Shown here in pieces: positions 10,043 through 18,671 of a stretch of DNA of 64,000 bases. The notes beneath the pieces were generated by a model. That model worked only from the letters and a program-made list of their open reading frames with translations, did no database searches and was not told where the DNA came from. The stretch's first letter is position 1, and each line of letters starts with the position of its first letter. Source of the stretch: Burkholderia singularis (GTDB lineage Bacteria; Pseudomonadota; Gammaproteobacteria; Burkholderiales; Burkholderiaceae); assembly GCF_900176645.1 (NCBI RefSeq), contig NZ_FXAN01000038.1, positions 36,663 through 100,662 on the forward strand. The letters run 5' to 3'. The position numbers were made by a program, and so were the translations under genes.

Positions 10043-11185
10043 ATGGAATACAGTCCGCCGCCCCTCTTCAAGCAAGGTCCGTCCGCCCTGGTGCGGCTGA
10101 TCTTCTTCGTCGTGCTCGCGATCACGCTCCTCGTATCGGATGCACGCTTCAAAACGCTCGAGATCGTCCGCGGCGTGCTCGGCACCGCTCTCTACCCACT
10201 GCAGCGCGCGGCACTGGTGCCGCGCGATCTGCTGATGGGCGCCGCCGAATTCGCGGTGACGGGCACCGCGCTGCGCAGCGAGAATCAGCAGCTGCATGCG
10301 CGCAACCTGCAGCTCTCGCTGCAGGCGAACCGGGCCAATCAGCTCGCCGCCGACAATGCGCATCTGCGCGCGGTGCTCGGGCTGCGCGAGCAGATCGCCG
10401 CGCAGGCGACGCCGGTCGAGATTCAGTACGACACGGGCGACCCATTCTCGCAAAAGATCATCATCGGCCACGGCTCGCAAACCGGCGTGCAGAACGGCGC
10501 GCCCGTCGTCAACGAGGACGGCGTGGTCGGCCAGGTCACGCGCGTATTCCCGCTGCAGGCCGAAGTCACGCTGATCACCGACCGCGATCTCGCGATTCCC
10601 GTCCAGGTGCTGCGCACCGGGCTGCGCAGCGTGATCTACGGCACGCCGAAGGGCGATTCGCTCGATCTGCGCTTCGTGCCGACGAGCGCCGACCTGCTGG
10701 CGGGCGACGAACTCGTGACGAGCGGGCTAGACGGCGTCTACCCGCCGGGGCTGCCCGTCGCGAAGGTGGTGCGCGTCGATAAGCTCGCCGATACCGCGTT
10801 CGCGCACGTCGTCTGCGAACCGATCGCCGCGGTGCGCGGCGCGCGCACCATGCTGGTGCTGCACTATCGCAACGACATCCCGCCGCGGCCCGCCCCCGAC
10901 GATGCCGCAAGCGACGCGAAGCCCGCCAAGGGCAAAAAGCCCGCGAAGAGCGCCGACAAGCAGAAAACCGCCGCACCGGACGCGAACAAGAGCGCGGCGG
11001 CTGACGCCAAACCGGCCGCGCAAGCAGAATCCGGCGCGCCCGCCGGCAAGCCTGCCGATGCGGCGCTTGCCAAGCAGCCGGCGGCGCCCGCCAAGCCAGC
11101 CGCGCCGCACCGCGCCGCCGGCCCGGCCAAACCCGCCGCGCCGCCCAAGCCCGCGGCCGCGCCACCGCAAGGAGCGCAGCGATGA
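10043..11185 (+). CDS. mreC: Rod-shape-determining protein MreC
   Basis: 380-aa bitopic inner-membrane protein of the elongasome. One N-terminal transmembrane segment (about residues 14-36, LIFFVVLAITLLVSD) is followed by a coiled coil and the periplasmic beta-domain with the motif VVNEDGVVGQVTRVFP. It binds and activates PBP2. The family core ends near residue 285; the last ~95 residues are an Ala/Pro/Lys-rich, low-complexity periplasmic tail. Its stop overlaps the mreD start by four bases (ATGA), implying translational coupling. Confidence 0.96.
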   Translation: MEYSPPPLFKQGPSALVRLIFFVVLAITLLVSDARFKTLEIVRGVLGTALYPLQRAALVPRDLLMGAAEFAVTGTALRSENQQLHARNLQLSLQANRANQLAADNAHLRAVLGLREQIAAQATPVEIQYDTGDPFSQKIIIGHGSQTGVQNGAPVVNEDGVVGQVTRVFPLQAEVTLITDRDLAIPVQVLRTGLRSVIYGTPKGDSLDLRFVPTSADLLAGDELVTSGLDGVYPPGLPVAKVVRVDKLADTAFAHVVCEPIAAVRGARTMLVLHYRNDIPPRPAPDDAASDAKPAKGKKPAKSADKQKTAAPDANKSAAADAKPAAQAESGAPAGKPADAALAKQPAAPAKPAAPHRAAGPAKPAAPPKPAAAPPQGAQR

Positions 11186-11694
11186 GCCGTCCGCAATACA
11201 TCCTGCAGCCGGTCAACCCGTATTTCATCGTCTTCAGCCTCGCGGCCGCGTTCCTGCTGAATCTGATGCCGTGGGGCCGCATCCCCGGCATCCCCGATTT
11301 CGTCGCGCTCGTGGTGCTGTTCTGGAACGTCCACCAGCCGCGCAAGGTCGGCATGGGTGTCGCGTTCCTGCTCGGCATCCTGATGGACGTCCACGACGCG
11401 GGCCTGCTCGGCGAGCATGCGCTCGCCTACACGCTGCTCGCATACGGTGCGATCACGATCCACCGCCGCGTGCTGTGGCTGCCGCTCGGCGTGCAGATCT
11501 TCTATGTCGCGCCGCTGCTCGTGATCGCGCAGCTCGTGCCGTTCGTGATCCGCTTGCTGATGGGCGCCGCGTTTCCCGGCTGGAGCTATCTCGTCGACGG
11601 GTTCGTCGAGGCGGCGCTGTGGCCCGTCGCCAGTCATCTGCTATTGATGCCGCAACGCCGCCCGGTCGATCCGGACGACACGCGGCCGATCTGA
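11182..11694 (+). CDS. mreD: Rod-shape-determining protein MreD
   Basis: 170-aa integral membrane partner of MreC. About five hydrophobic segments are visible (for example YFIVFSLAAAFLLNLM, FVALVVLFWNVH, FYVAPLLVIAQLVPFVI). GRIPGIPDFVALVVLFW is characteristic of the family. The ATG overlaps the mreC stop codon. 127 bp separate it from mrdA. Confidence 0.95.
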   Translation: MSRPQYILQPVNPYFIVFSLAAAFLLNLMPWGRIPGIPDFVALVVLFWNVHQPRKVGMGVAFLLGILMDVHDAGLLGEHALAYTLLAYGAITIHRRVLWLPLGVQIFYVAPLLVIAQLVPFVIRLLMGAAFPGWSYLVDGFVEAALWPVASHLLLMPQRRPVDPDDTRPI

Positions 11695-11821
11695 CGCACG
11701 GCACCCGCCAGGATGAACGCGTCGACCGTCCGCCGCCTGCCTGCCGCCCCAGCCGCTTGCCCGCCGACGTGGGAAGCGCGGGCGGGCGCGCTGCTGCGCG
11801 CCCCCCTTCATCCGTAAGCGC

Positions 11822-14179
11822 ATGACCGAATTCAAGGACACACAGCAGCAGCTCTCGACATTCCGCCTGCGGGTCGCGGCGGCGGGCGTGTTCGTGTTCG
11901 TCTGCTTTGGCCTGCTCGCCGCGCGATTCTTTTATCTGCAAGTCTGGCAGCACGGCAAATACGCGCTGCAGGCCGAGGAAAACCGGATTTCGGTCGCGCC
12001 GATCGTCCCGAACCGCGGCATCATCACGGACCGCAACGGCGTCGTGCTCGCGAAGAACTACTCCGCGTATACGCTCGAGATCACGCCGTCCAAGCTGAAC
12101 GACACGCTCGAAAACACGATCGACGCGCTGTCCGAAGTCGTGCCGATCGACGCGCGCGACCGCCGCCGCTTCAAGAAGCTGCAGGAGGATTCGAAGAATT
12201 TCGAAAGCCTGCCGATCCGCACCCGGCTGACCGACGACGAGGTCGCGCGCTTTACCGCGCAGCGCTGGCGTTTTCCGGGCGTCGACGTGCGCGCGCGGCT
12301 GTTCCGCCAATATCCGCTCGGGCCGACGGCCGCGCACGTGATCGGCTATATCGGCCGGATCTCGAAGCGCGACCAGGACCGGATCGACGCGATGAGCGAC
12401 GACAACGACAGCGAATCGGAAAACTACGACCCCCGCCGCGACGCGAACAACTACAAGGGCACCGACTACATCGGCAAAACGGGCGTCGAGCAAAGCTACG
12501 AAACGGATCTGCACGGGATCACCGGCTTCGAGGAAGTCGAGGTGACGGCGGGCGGGCGGCCCGTGCGCACGCTGTCGCGCACGCAGGCCACGCCCGGCAA
12601 CAACCTCGTGCTGTCAGTCGACATCGGGTTGCAGCAGGTGGCCGAGCAGGCATTCGCGGGCAAGCGCGGCGCGCTCGTCGCGATCGAGCCGAAAACGGGC
12701 GACGTGCTGGCGTTCGTGTCGTCGCCGAGCTTCGATCCGAACGCGTTCGTCGACGGCATCGACCAGCAAACCTGGGACGAGCTGAACAACTCGCCCGACA
12801 AGCCGCTGCTGAACCGGCCGCTGCACGGCACCTATCCGCCCGGCTCGACGTATAAGCCATTCATGGCGCTCGCGGGCCTCACGCTCGGCAAGCGCACGCC
12901 CGGCTGGGGCTTCCACGACCCCGGCTATTTCACGTTCGGCGGCCATACGTTCCGCAACGACGTGCGCTCGGGCCAGGGTTGGGTCGACATGAATCGCGCG
13001 ATCATGGTGTCGAACGACACGTATTTCTACATGCTCGCGCGCGACCTCGGCGTCACCGCGATCGCCAATTTCATGAAGCCGTTCGGCTTCGGCCAGCTCA
13101 CCGGCATCGACATTCAGGGCGAGGCGCGCGGCATCCTGCCGTCGCCCGAGTGGAAGAAGAAGACCTTCAAGAAAGCGGCGCAGCAGAAATGGTTCGACGG
13201 CGAGACGATCAGCCTCGGGATCGGGCAAGGCTACAACTCGTTCACCATCCTGCAGCTTGCGCACGCGACGGCGACGATCGCCAACGACGGCGTGATCATG
13301 AAGCCGCACCTCGTGAAGGAAATCGAGAATCCGATCTCGCGGGAGCGGCATCTGACCGTACCGAAGGAGAGCGGCACGATCCCGCTCAAGCAGGCCGACC
13401 TCGACGTCGTGAAGCGCGGGATGGAAAACGTGATCGAAAATCCGTCCGGCACCGCGTACAAAGTGTTCCGCGGCGCGCCCTACCTCGCGGCCGGCAAGAC
13501 CGGCACCGCGCAGGTGTTCTCGCTGCAAGGCGGCAACTACAAAGGCCATCTGCTCGCCGAACATCTTCGCGATCACGCGCTCTTCATCGCCTATGCGCCC
13601 GTCGATCATCCGCAGATCGCGCTCGCGCTGATCGTCGAGAACGGCGGCTGGGGCGCGCAGTCGGCAGGCCCGATCGCGCGACGCGTGCTCGATTTCTATC
13701 TGGTCGAGCGCAAAAATCCGGCAACGGAGGCGGCGGCGGTCGCGGCCGCCGCCTCGGCAACCGAGCCGGTCAACGCGCCCGTGATCGGCGATGCGACCAA
13801 AGCGGTCGCGATCGCGACCGGGTTCAAGGCGCTGCCGCTGCCGACCCAGCCCGCGGCCGCGAGCAGCGCGTCCGGCGCGAACGCATCCGACGACGCGGCA
13901 AGCGAAGCGAGCGCCGCATCGAACGCGAAAGCCGCCGCCCAGGCGGACGCACGCGCGCCTGGCGGCGCGGCCGCCGGATCGCAGGACGGCACGCCGGCGG
14001 CACGCCCGGCATCGGCTGCGCCCTCCGAGGCCGGCGCAGCCGCTGCGCGCCGCCATGCGCCGCCTCGCAAACCCCGCCGCTCGCCCGCGAGCGACGCGTC
14101 GCCGCCCGCGGCCGTGCCGCGTGACGACAACCGCGGCGCGCCCGCCGCCAAGCCGGCGCAGGGCGGCATCGACGAATAA
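11822..14179 (+). CDS. mrdA: Penicillin-binding protein 2 (elongation transpeptidase) with long Ala-rich tail
   Basis: 785-aa class B PBP that cross-links peptidoglycan in the lateral wall. An N-terminal membrane anchor (about residues 19-40) is followed by the pedestal domain and the transpeptidase domain. The catalytic STYK serine lies in PPGSTYKPF, the SxN motif in MVSNDTYF and the KTG motif in AAGKTGTAQ. A typical PBP2 ends near residue 625 (VLDFYLVERKN); the further ~160 residues are Ala/Pro/Arg-rich low complexity. It is followed 11 bp later by mrdB, its glycosyltransferase partner. Confidence 0.97.
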   Translation: MTEFKDTQQQLSTFRLRVAAAGVFVFVCFGLLAARFFYLQVWQHGKYALQAEENRISVAPIVPNRGIITDRNGVVLAKNYSAYTLEITPSKLNDTLENTIDALSEVVPIDARDRRRFKKLQEDSKNFESLPIRTRLTDDEVARFTAQRWRFPGVDVRARLFRQYPLGPTAAHVIGYIGRISKRDQDRIDAMSDDNDSESENYDPRRDANNYKGTDYIGKTGVEQSYETDLHGITGFEEVEVTAGGRPVRTLSRTQATPGNNLVLSVDIGLQQVAEQAFAGKRGALVAIEPKTGDVLAFVSSPSFDPNAFVDGIDQQTWDELNNSPDKPLLNRPLHGTYPPGSTYKPFMALAGLTLGKRTPGWGFHDPGYFTFGGHTFRNDVRSGQGWVDMNRAIMVSNDTYFYMLARDLGVTAIANFMKPFGFGQLTGIDIQGEARGILPSPEWKKKTFKKAAQQKWFDGETISLGIGQGYNSFTILQLAHATATIANDGVIMKPHLVKEIENPISRERHLTVPKESGTIPLKQADLDVVKRGMENVIENPSGTAYKVFRGAPYLAAGKTGTAQVFSLQGGNYKGHLLAEHLRDHALFIAYAPVDHPQIALALIVENGGWGAQSAGPIARRVLDFYLVERKNPATEAAAVAAAASATEPVNAPVIGDATKAVAIATGFKALPLPTQPAAASSASGANASDDAASEASAASNAKAAAQADARAPGGAAAGSQDGTPAARPASAAPSEAGAAAARRHAPPRKPRRSPASDASPPAAVPRDDNRGAPAAKPAQGGIDE

Positions 14180-14190
14180 CGGAGGCACGC

Positions 14191-15339
14191 ATGCAATTCG
14201 ACAAGCGCGCTTGGCTCGACAAGATCAAGCAGATGTTCGCGGGCTTCGACCGGCCGCTCGCGCTCATCGTATTCCTGCTGCTGTGTGTTGGCATCGTCAC
14301 GCTGTACAGCGCAAGCATCGACATGCCCGGCCGCGTCGAGGACCAGTTGCGCAACATCATGCTGACGTTCGCGCTGATGTGGGGCATCGCCAACATCCCG
14401 CCACAGACGCTGATGCGCTTCGCGGTGCCGCTCTATACATTCGGCGTCGCGCTACTCGTCGCGGTCGCGCTATTCGGGATGACGAAGAAAGGCGCCAAGC
14501 GCTGGCTGAACGTCGGCGTCGTGATCCAGCCGTCCGAGATCCTCAAGATCGCGACGCCGCTGATGCTCGCGTGGTACTACCAGCGGCGCGAAAGCAGCCT
14601 GCGCTGGTACGACTTCGCCGTCGCGTTCGTGATCCTGCTCGTGCCTGTCGGGCTGATCGCGAAACAGCCGGACCTCGGCACGGCCGTGCTCGTGTTCGCG
14701 GCGGGGCTCTTCGTGATCTATCTCGCGGGGCTGTCGTTCAAGCTGATCGTGCCGGTGCTCGTCGCCGGGGTGGTCGCGATCGGCTCGATCGCCGTGTTCG
14801 AGGAACGCATCTGCCAGCCCGAGGTGGTCTGGCCGCTGATGCACGACTATCAGAAACACCGCGTCTGCACGCTGCTCGATCCGACTTCCGACCCGCTCGG
14901 CAAGGGCTTCCACACGATCCAGGCGGTGATCGCGATCGGCTCGGGCGGCCCGCTCGGCAAAGGCTATCTGAAAGGCACTCAAGCGCACCTGGAGTTCATT
15001 CCGGAAAAGCACACCGACTTCATCTTCGCGGTATTTTCCGAGGAATTCGGGCTCGCGGGCGGACTCGTGCTGCTCACGCTCTACATGGCGCTGATCTCGC
15101 GCGGTCTCTATATCGCCGCGCAAGGCTCGACGGTGTTCGGACGCCTGCTCGCCGGCTCGCTCACGCTCGCCTTCTTCGTCTATGCGTTCGTCAATATCGG
15201 GATGGTAAGCGGGGTCTTGCCCGTCGTCGGCGTGCCATTGCCGTTCATGAGCTACGGCGGCACCGCGTTGACGACGCTGGGCATCGCCGTCGGGCTCATC
15301 ATGAGCGTCGGACGGCAGAGGCGGCTGATGAAAAGCTGA
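14191..15339 (+). CDS. mrdB: Peptidoglycan glycosyltransferase RodA (SEDS family)
   Basis: 382-aa polytopic SEDS protein that polymerises lipid II together with PBP2. About ten transmembrane segments are visible. The loop motifs EFIPEKHTDFIFAVFSEEFG and the C-terminal FMSYGGTALTTLGIAVGL are SEDS signatures. It is the last gene of the mre operon. Confidence 0.97.
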   Translation: MQFDKRAWLDKIKQMFAGFDRPLALIVFLLLCVGIVTLYSASIDMPGRVEDQLRNIMLTFALMWGIANIPPQTLMRFAVPLYTFGVALLVAVALFGMTKKGAKRWLNVGVVIQPSEILKIATPLMLAWYYQRRESSLRWYDFAVAFVILLVPVGLIAKQPDLGTAVLVFAAGLFVIYLAGLSFKLIVPVLVAGVVAIGSIAVFEERICQPEVVWPLMHDYQKHRVCTLLDPTSDPLGKGFHTIQAVIAIGSGGPLGKGYLKGTQAHLEFIPEKHTDFIFAVFSEEFGLAGGLVLLTLYMALISRGLYIAAQGSTVFGRLLAGSLTLAFFVYAFVNIGMVSGVLPVVGVPLPFMSYGGTALTTLGIAVGLIMSVGRQRRLMKS

Positions 15340-15589
15340 AGCGCGGCGATACGCGCGCACGTTGAACGCGCGCTCCACATCCATCTACACATCGATCCGC
15401 GCGTCGCTCCACGTTTCGGCGGGCGCAATCCAGCCCGATTCGCTTGCGCATTCGGCGCGGCGCACACCTAATGCGCCCGTCCACGCCGGCCTTCACATGC
15501 GCCGGCGCGCGCTCGCCGGCAACATCGGCTGCGGAATGGCCGGCTGCCAAGTCCGCGCATGCCGCCGGCGCAGTACGTGCCGACATCCC
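15340..15589. other. Convergent intergenic region mrdB / queD
   Basis: 250 bp, GC-rich, with no gene and no clear U-tract terminator seen on either strand. Confidence 0.4.
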
Positions 15590-16042
15590 TCAACCGCGCG
15601 ATTCGCGGTCGACTTCGGCCCAGCAATTCGGCGTCTCGTAAAGCCGCACGCGCTCGAGCCGCAAATTGACGCCGTAATGCGAATCGTAGACGTTCGCGAG
15701 TATGTCGAACGCCACCGCCGCAAGATTCTCGACGGTCGGAATCCGGTCGAGCACGACCGTCTTGTGATCCGCCATCTTCTCGAGAAACGAGCGCACGACC
15801 TCGTCACGCGCATAGACGAGAAACGCGTGGTCCCACTGGTTGACGAGGTGCTCCATCGCCAGCGCCTTCACATCGGCGAAATCCATCACCATGCCGCGAT
15901 CGGGCGCGCCCTCGGTTTCGACAAGATCGCCGCGCAGCGTGATTTCGAGCACGTAACGATGCCCGTGCAGGTTCCTGCATTGGCTGCGGTGGTCGGGGAT
16001 GCGGTGGCCCGCGTCGAATTCGAGTTTTCGGGTAATCAGCAC
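15590..16042 (-). CDS. queD: 6-carboxy-5,6,7,8-tetrahydropterin synthase QueD
   Basis: 150-aa T-fold enzyme of queuosine biosynthesis that turns dihydroneopterin triphosphate into 6-carboxytetrahydropterin. The zinc histidines are in DAGHR and LHGHRYVLEI, the catalytic Cys in HRSQCRNLHGH, and the second active-site block in QWDHAFL followed by RIPTVENLA. Start ATG at 16040-16042. It is third in the minus-strand order queC-queE-queD, which supplies successive steps towards preQ0. Confidence 0.95.
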   Translation of the reverse strand: MLITRKLEFDAGHRIPDHRSQCRNLHGHRYVLEITLRGDLVETEGAPDRGMVMDFADVKALAMEHLVNQWDHAFLVYARDEVVRSFLEKMADHKTVVLDRIPTVENLAAVAFDILANVYDSHYGVNLRLERVRLYETPNCWAEVDRESRG

Positions 16043-16061
16043 GATGAATGAAGCGTCAGGC

Positions 16062-16694
16062 TCAAGGAATGTTCAGGTATTTATGCGTCTGCATCGACAG
16101 CCGCCATTGCGGATGGCGCTTGCACCAGTCGATCGCGAGCTTCGTGTTGAAATCGCGCGCGGGACCATCCATCGGCTGCACAAGGAAATGCTCGAAATCG
16201 AGCTGTGCGTAATCGGCCAGGCGCTGGTTGTCCTGCGGCACCACGACCTTCAGCTCGTTGCCTTTCGTGACGACGAGCGGCGCGCCGGCCTTCGGACTCA
16301 CGCAGACCCAATCGATCGAATCGAGCACGGGCAGCGAGCCGTTCGTCTCGATCGCGATTTCGAAGCCAGCCGCATGCAGCGCGTCGACGAGCGGCTGATC
16401 GAGCTGCAGCATCGGCTCGCCGCCCGTGCACACGACAAAGCGATGCGCGCCGTCCGTCGGCCATAGCGACGCGACCTTTGCCGCCAAGGTCTCGGCATCG
16501 CCGAATTTGCCGCCGTTTTCACCGTCGGTGCCGACGAAATCGGTATCGCAAAAGCGGCACACGGCGCTCGCGCGGTCCGCCTCGCGCCCCGACCACAAAT
16601 TGCAGCCGGCGAACCGGCAGAACACGGCCGGCCGCCCGGCGTTCGCGCCCTCGCCCTGCAACGTGTAGAAAATTTCCTTGACCGTGTACGTCAT
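16062..16694 (-). CDS. queE: 7-carboxy-7-deazaguanine synthase QueE (radical SAM)
   Basis: 210-aa radical-SAM enzyme converting 6-carboxytetrahydropterin to 7-carboxy-7-deazaguanine. The cluster motif is the expanded C-x14-C-x2-C form (from AGCNLW to VCRFCDTDF) rather than CxxxCxxC, as known for the Burkholderia multivorans enzyme. The FYTLQGEGANAGRPAVF N-terminus and CTGGEPMLQLD are also typical. The ATG of MTYTVKEI (16692-16694) is the family start; the upstream in-frame extension is not. It lies 19 bp upstream of queD and overlaps nothing. Confidence 0.96.
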   Translation of the reverse strand: MTYTVKEIFYTLQGEGANAGRPAVFCRFAGCNLWSGREADRASAVCRFCDTDFVGTDGENGGKFGDAETLAAKVASLWPTDGAHRFVVCTGGEPMLQLDQPLVDALHAAGFEIAIETNGSLPVLDSIDWVCVSPKAGAPLVVTKGNELKVVVPQDNQRLADYAQLDFEHFLVQPMDGPARDFNTKLAIDWCKRHPQWRLSMQTHKYLNIP

Positions 16695-16783
16695 GCTCTC
16701 GCCCGGCTCGCGCCGCTCGCGTTCGTTACTTGTTGAAACCCGGCCGATACCGCCAGCTTGACCGCGCACACCGCGCCGATGCG

Positions 16784-17518
16784 TCAGGCCGGCGCCTGCG
16801 TCACGTGCTCGCCACACAGATACGCTTCATAGCCGCGCTTGCGCAGCTTGCACGCCGGGCACTCGCCGCAGCCGAAGCCCCAGTCGTGCAATTCCGAGCG
16901 CTCGCCGACATAGCACGTATGCGTCTCGACACGAATCAGATCGACGAGCCGCGTGCCGCCCAACTGCTCGGCGAGCCGCCACGTATCGGCCTTGTCGAGC
17001 CACATCAGCGGTGTCTCGACGACGAAACGCGTGTCCATCCCGAGATTGAGCGCGACTTGCAGCGCCTTCATCGTGTCGTCGCGGCAATCCGGATAACCGG
17101 AGAAATCGGTCTCGCACATCCCGCCGACAAGCGCACGCAGCCCGCGGCGATACGCGATCGCCGCGCCGATCGTCATGAACAGCAGATTGCGGCCCGGCAC
17201 GAACGTGTTCGGCAAACCGTTCGCGGCCGTTTCGATCTGGATCGCGCGCGTCATCGCGGTATCGCTGATTGCGCCGAGCACCGACAGATCGATCATGTGA
17301 TCGTCGCCAAGCCGGCCCGCCCACTGCGGGAAATCGCGCTTCAGCGCGTCGCGCACCCCTTCGCGGCATTCGAGTTCGACGCGATGCCGCTGGCCATAAT
17401 CGAAGCCGAGCGTCTCGACGGTCTCGTAACGCTCGAGCGCCCATGCAACACAGGTGGCCGAATCCTGGCCGCCGGAAAACAGCACGAGCGCGCCGTCTTT
17501 AGCATCTGTCCGAATCAC
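16784..17518 (-). CDS. queC: 7-cyano-7-deazaguanine synthase QueC
   Basis: 244-aa ATP-dependent enzyme making preQ0 from 7-carboxy-7-deazaguanine and ammonia. The PP-loop [11 protein letters not shown] near the N-terminus and the C-terminal zinc cluster [14 protein letters not shown] are both complete. The start is a GTG (17516-17518), matching the conserved N-terminus MIRTDAKDG of the Burkholderia family. The GAGG next to it is unusually close. It is the first gene of the queC-queE-queD cluster. Confidence 0.95.
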   Translation of the reverse strand: MIRTDAKDGALVLFSGGQDSATCVAWALERYETVETLGFDYGQRHRVELECREGVRDALKRDFPQWAGRLGDDHMIDLSVLGAISDTAMTRAIQIETAANGLPNTFVPGRNLLFMTIGAAIAYRRGLRALVGGMCETDFSGYPDCRDDTMKALQVALNLGMDTRFVVETPLMWLDKADTWRLAEQLGGTRLVDLIRVETHTCYVGERSELHDWGFGCGECPACKLRKRGYEAYLCGEHVTQAPA

Positions 17519-17809
17519 CTCGATACTCCGTGAATGATGAGCGCGCTCGCCGACAGCGCCAGCTTACCCAGTATAGGCAGCCGCACGGCCGGGGGCGCCG
17601 ATCTCGCGCACGGCGGGCCTCGCGAACGCTTGCGGCGCACGGGCTCAGCCGTGCGCGAGCGCCGAAACGAAAAAGGATCTGCGACGGCTTCGAACGGACG
17701 GTGTCGAGCAGCCTCGCCAGATCCTAAGTCTTTGAGTCGACGAAGATTTTATCACGCCGCCCCAACCTGGCCGAAGATCGCCACACTACAAGGCAGTGCT
17801 TCCCAAACG
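17519..17809. other. Region upstream of queC, no gene
   Basis: About 290 bp between the start of queC and the tRNA-Phe terminator. No coding sequence is convincing. A TATACT hexamer on the minus strand (within GCCTATACTGGG, near 17569-17577) could be a -10 for queC but lacks a matching -35. I see no preQ1-riboswitch-like pseudoknot that I could defend. Confidence 0.35.
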
Positions 17810-17840
17810 AAAAACCCCAAGAATCTGGCGATTCTTGGGG
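17810..17840 (-). terminator. Intrinsic terminator of tRNA-Phe
   Basis: On the minus strand CCCCAAGAATC (17840-17830) and GATTCTTGGGG (17825-17815) form a perfect 11-bp stem with a GCCA loop, followed by TTTTT. It lies 12 bp beyond the tRNA 3' end. Confidence 0.92.
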
Positions 17841-17851
17841 TGGGATACTGC

Positions 17852-17927
17852 TGGTGGCCTGGGGCGGAATCGAACCACCGACACGCGGATTTTCAATCCG
17901 CTGCTCTACCAACTGAGCTACCGGGCC
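17852..17927 (-). tRNA. tRNA-Phe (anticodon GAA)
   Basis: 76-nt cloverleaf on the minus strand with encoded CCA. The anticodon loop TGAAAAT lies between CGGAT- and -CCG arms, giving anticodon GAA. D-arm AGCTCAGTTGGTAGAGCA and T-loop TTCGATT are canonical. In the acceptor stem position 5 is C opposite A at position 68, a C-A mismatch where a base pair is expected; the other six pairs are Watson-Crick. A consensus promoter lies upstream and a perfect terminator downstream, so this is a monocistronic gene. Confidence 0.97.
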
Positions 17928-17940
17928 ACGAAGAAAAAAG

Positions 17941-17969
17941 ATTATAGCCAGAAGCGAAGCAGTGATCAA
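17941..17969 (-). promoter_or_regulatory. Sigma70 promoter of tRNA-Phe
   Basis: On the minus strand TTGATC (17969-17964), exactly 17 bp, then a perfect TATAAT (17946-17941), placing the start point a few bases before the tRNA 5' end at 17927. Confidence 0.85.
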
Positions 17970-17987
17970 GCCCCTTGCACGGAAATT

Positions 17988-18671
17988 TTATGCCGCGCCA
18001 TCGGCCGGTTTCTTGCCCAATTCCACGCCAAGCTGCTTGAGCTTGCGATACAGGTGCGTGCGCTCGAGCCCGGTCTTTTCCGCGACGCGCGTCATGCTGC
18101 CGTTCTCGCGCGCCAAGTGGTACTCGAAATAGGCACGCTCGAATGCATCGCGCGCCTCGCGCAACGGAATATCAAACGGGATCGCGGCCGTTGTGTGGCC
18201 CGCGAGCACCGCGCCCGCGTCGTCGAGCGCCGGCAACGCCGCCGCCGATGCGATCGTCGACGGCCCCGTCGCCTGCTTGGCCGCCGCATTGGCCGGCAAC
18301 GGCGCCGCGCCCCGCGCGAGGCCGTGCTCGACGGATTTCAACAGCTTCTGCAAGGTAATCGGCTTCTCGAGAAAATCGAGCGCGCCGATCTTCGTCGCCT
18401 CGACGGCCGTATCGATCGTCGCGTGGCCGGACATCATGATGACGGGCATCGTGAGCTGCCCCTGACCCGCCCACTCCTTGAGCAGCGTGACGCCGTCGGT
18501 ATCGGGCATCCAGATGTCGAGCAGCACGAGATCGGGCGCCTGCTGCTGCCGGTAGTCGCGCGCGGCCTGCGCGTTCTCCGCGACCTCGACGACATGCCCT
18601 TCGTCGCTGAGAATTTCCGAGAGCAATTCCCGGATGCCCATTTCATCATCCACCACCAGAATGGTCGCCAT
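17988..18671 (-). CDS. NtrX-like response regulator lacking the AAA+ domain
   Basis: 227-aa regulator. An N-terminal receiver domain carries the acidic pair DDE at 8-10, the phospho-acceptor Asp52 in LLDIWMPDTDG, and the conserved Lys in FLEKPI. A ~55-residue Ala-rich linker leads to a C-terminal Fis-type helix-turn-helix (RVAEKTGLERTHLYRKLKQL). The central sigma54-activating AAA+ ATPase domain of classical NtrX/NtrC is absent. The gene starts directly at the stop of the partner kinase (18672), so the two are an operon. Likely target genes cannot be inferred. Confidence 0.9.
   Translation of the reverse strand: MATILVVDDEMGIRELLSEILSDEGHVVEVAENAQAARDYRQQQAPDLVLLDIWMPDTDGVTLLKEWAGQGQLTMPVIMMSGHATIDTAVEATKIGALDFLEKPITLQKLLKSVEHGLARGAAPLPANAAAKQATGPSTIASAAALPALDDAGAVLAGHTTAAIPFDIPLREARDAFERAYFEYHLARENGSMTRVAEKTGLERTHLYRKLKQLGVELGKKPADGAA

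Noticed and set aside
12614..14188. 524-codon minus-strand frame opposite PBP2
   Set aside because: Mirror frame of the PBP2 gene with no domain-like sequence and no SD.
17519..17809. preQ1 riboswitch upstream of queC
   Set aside because: No recognisable stem-loop with the C-rich loop and A-rich pseudoknot tail could be found.
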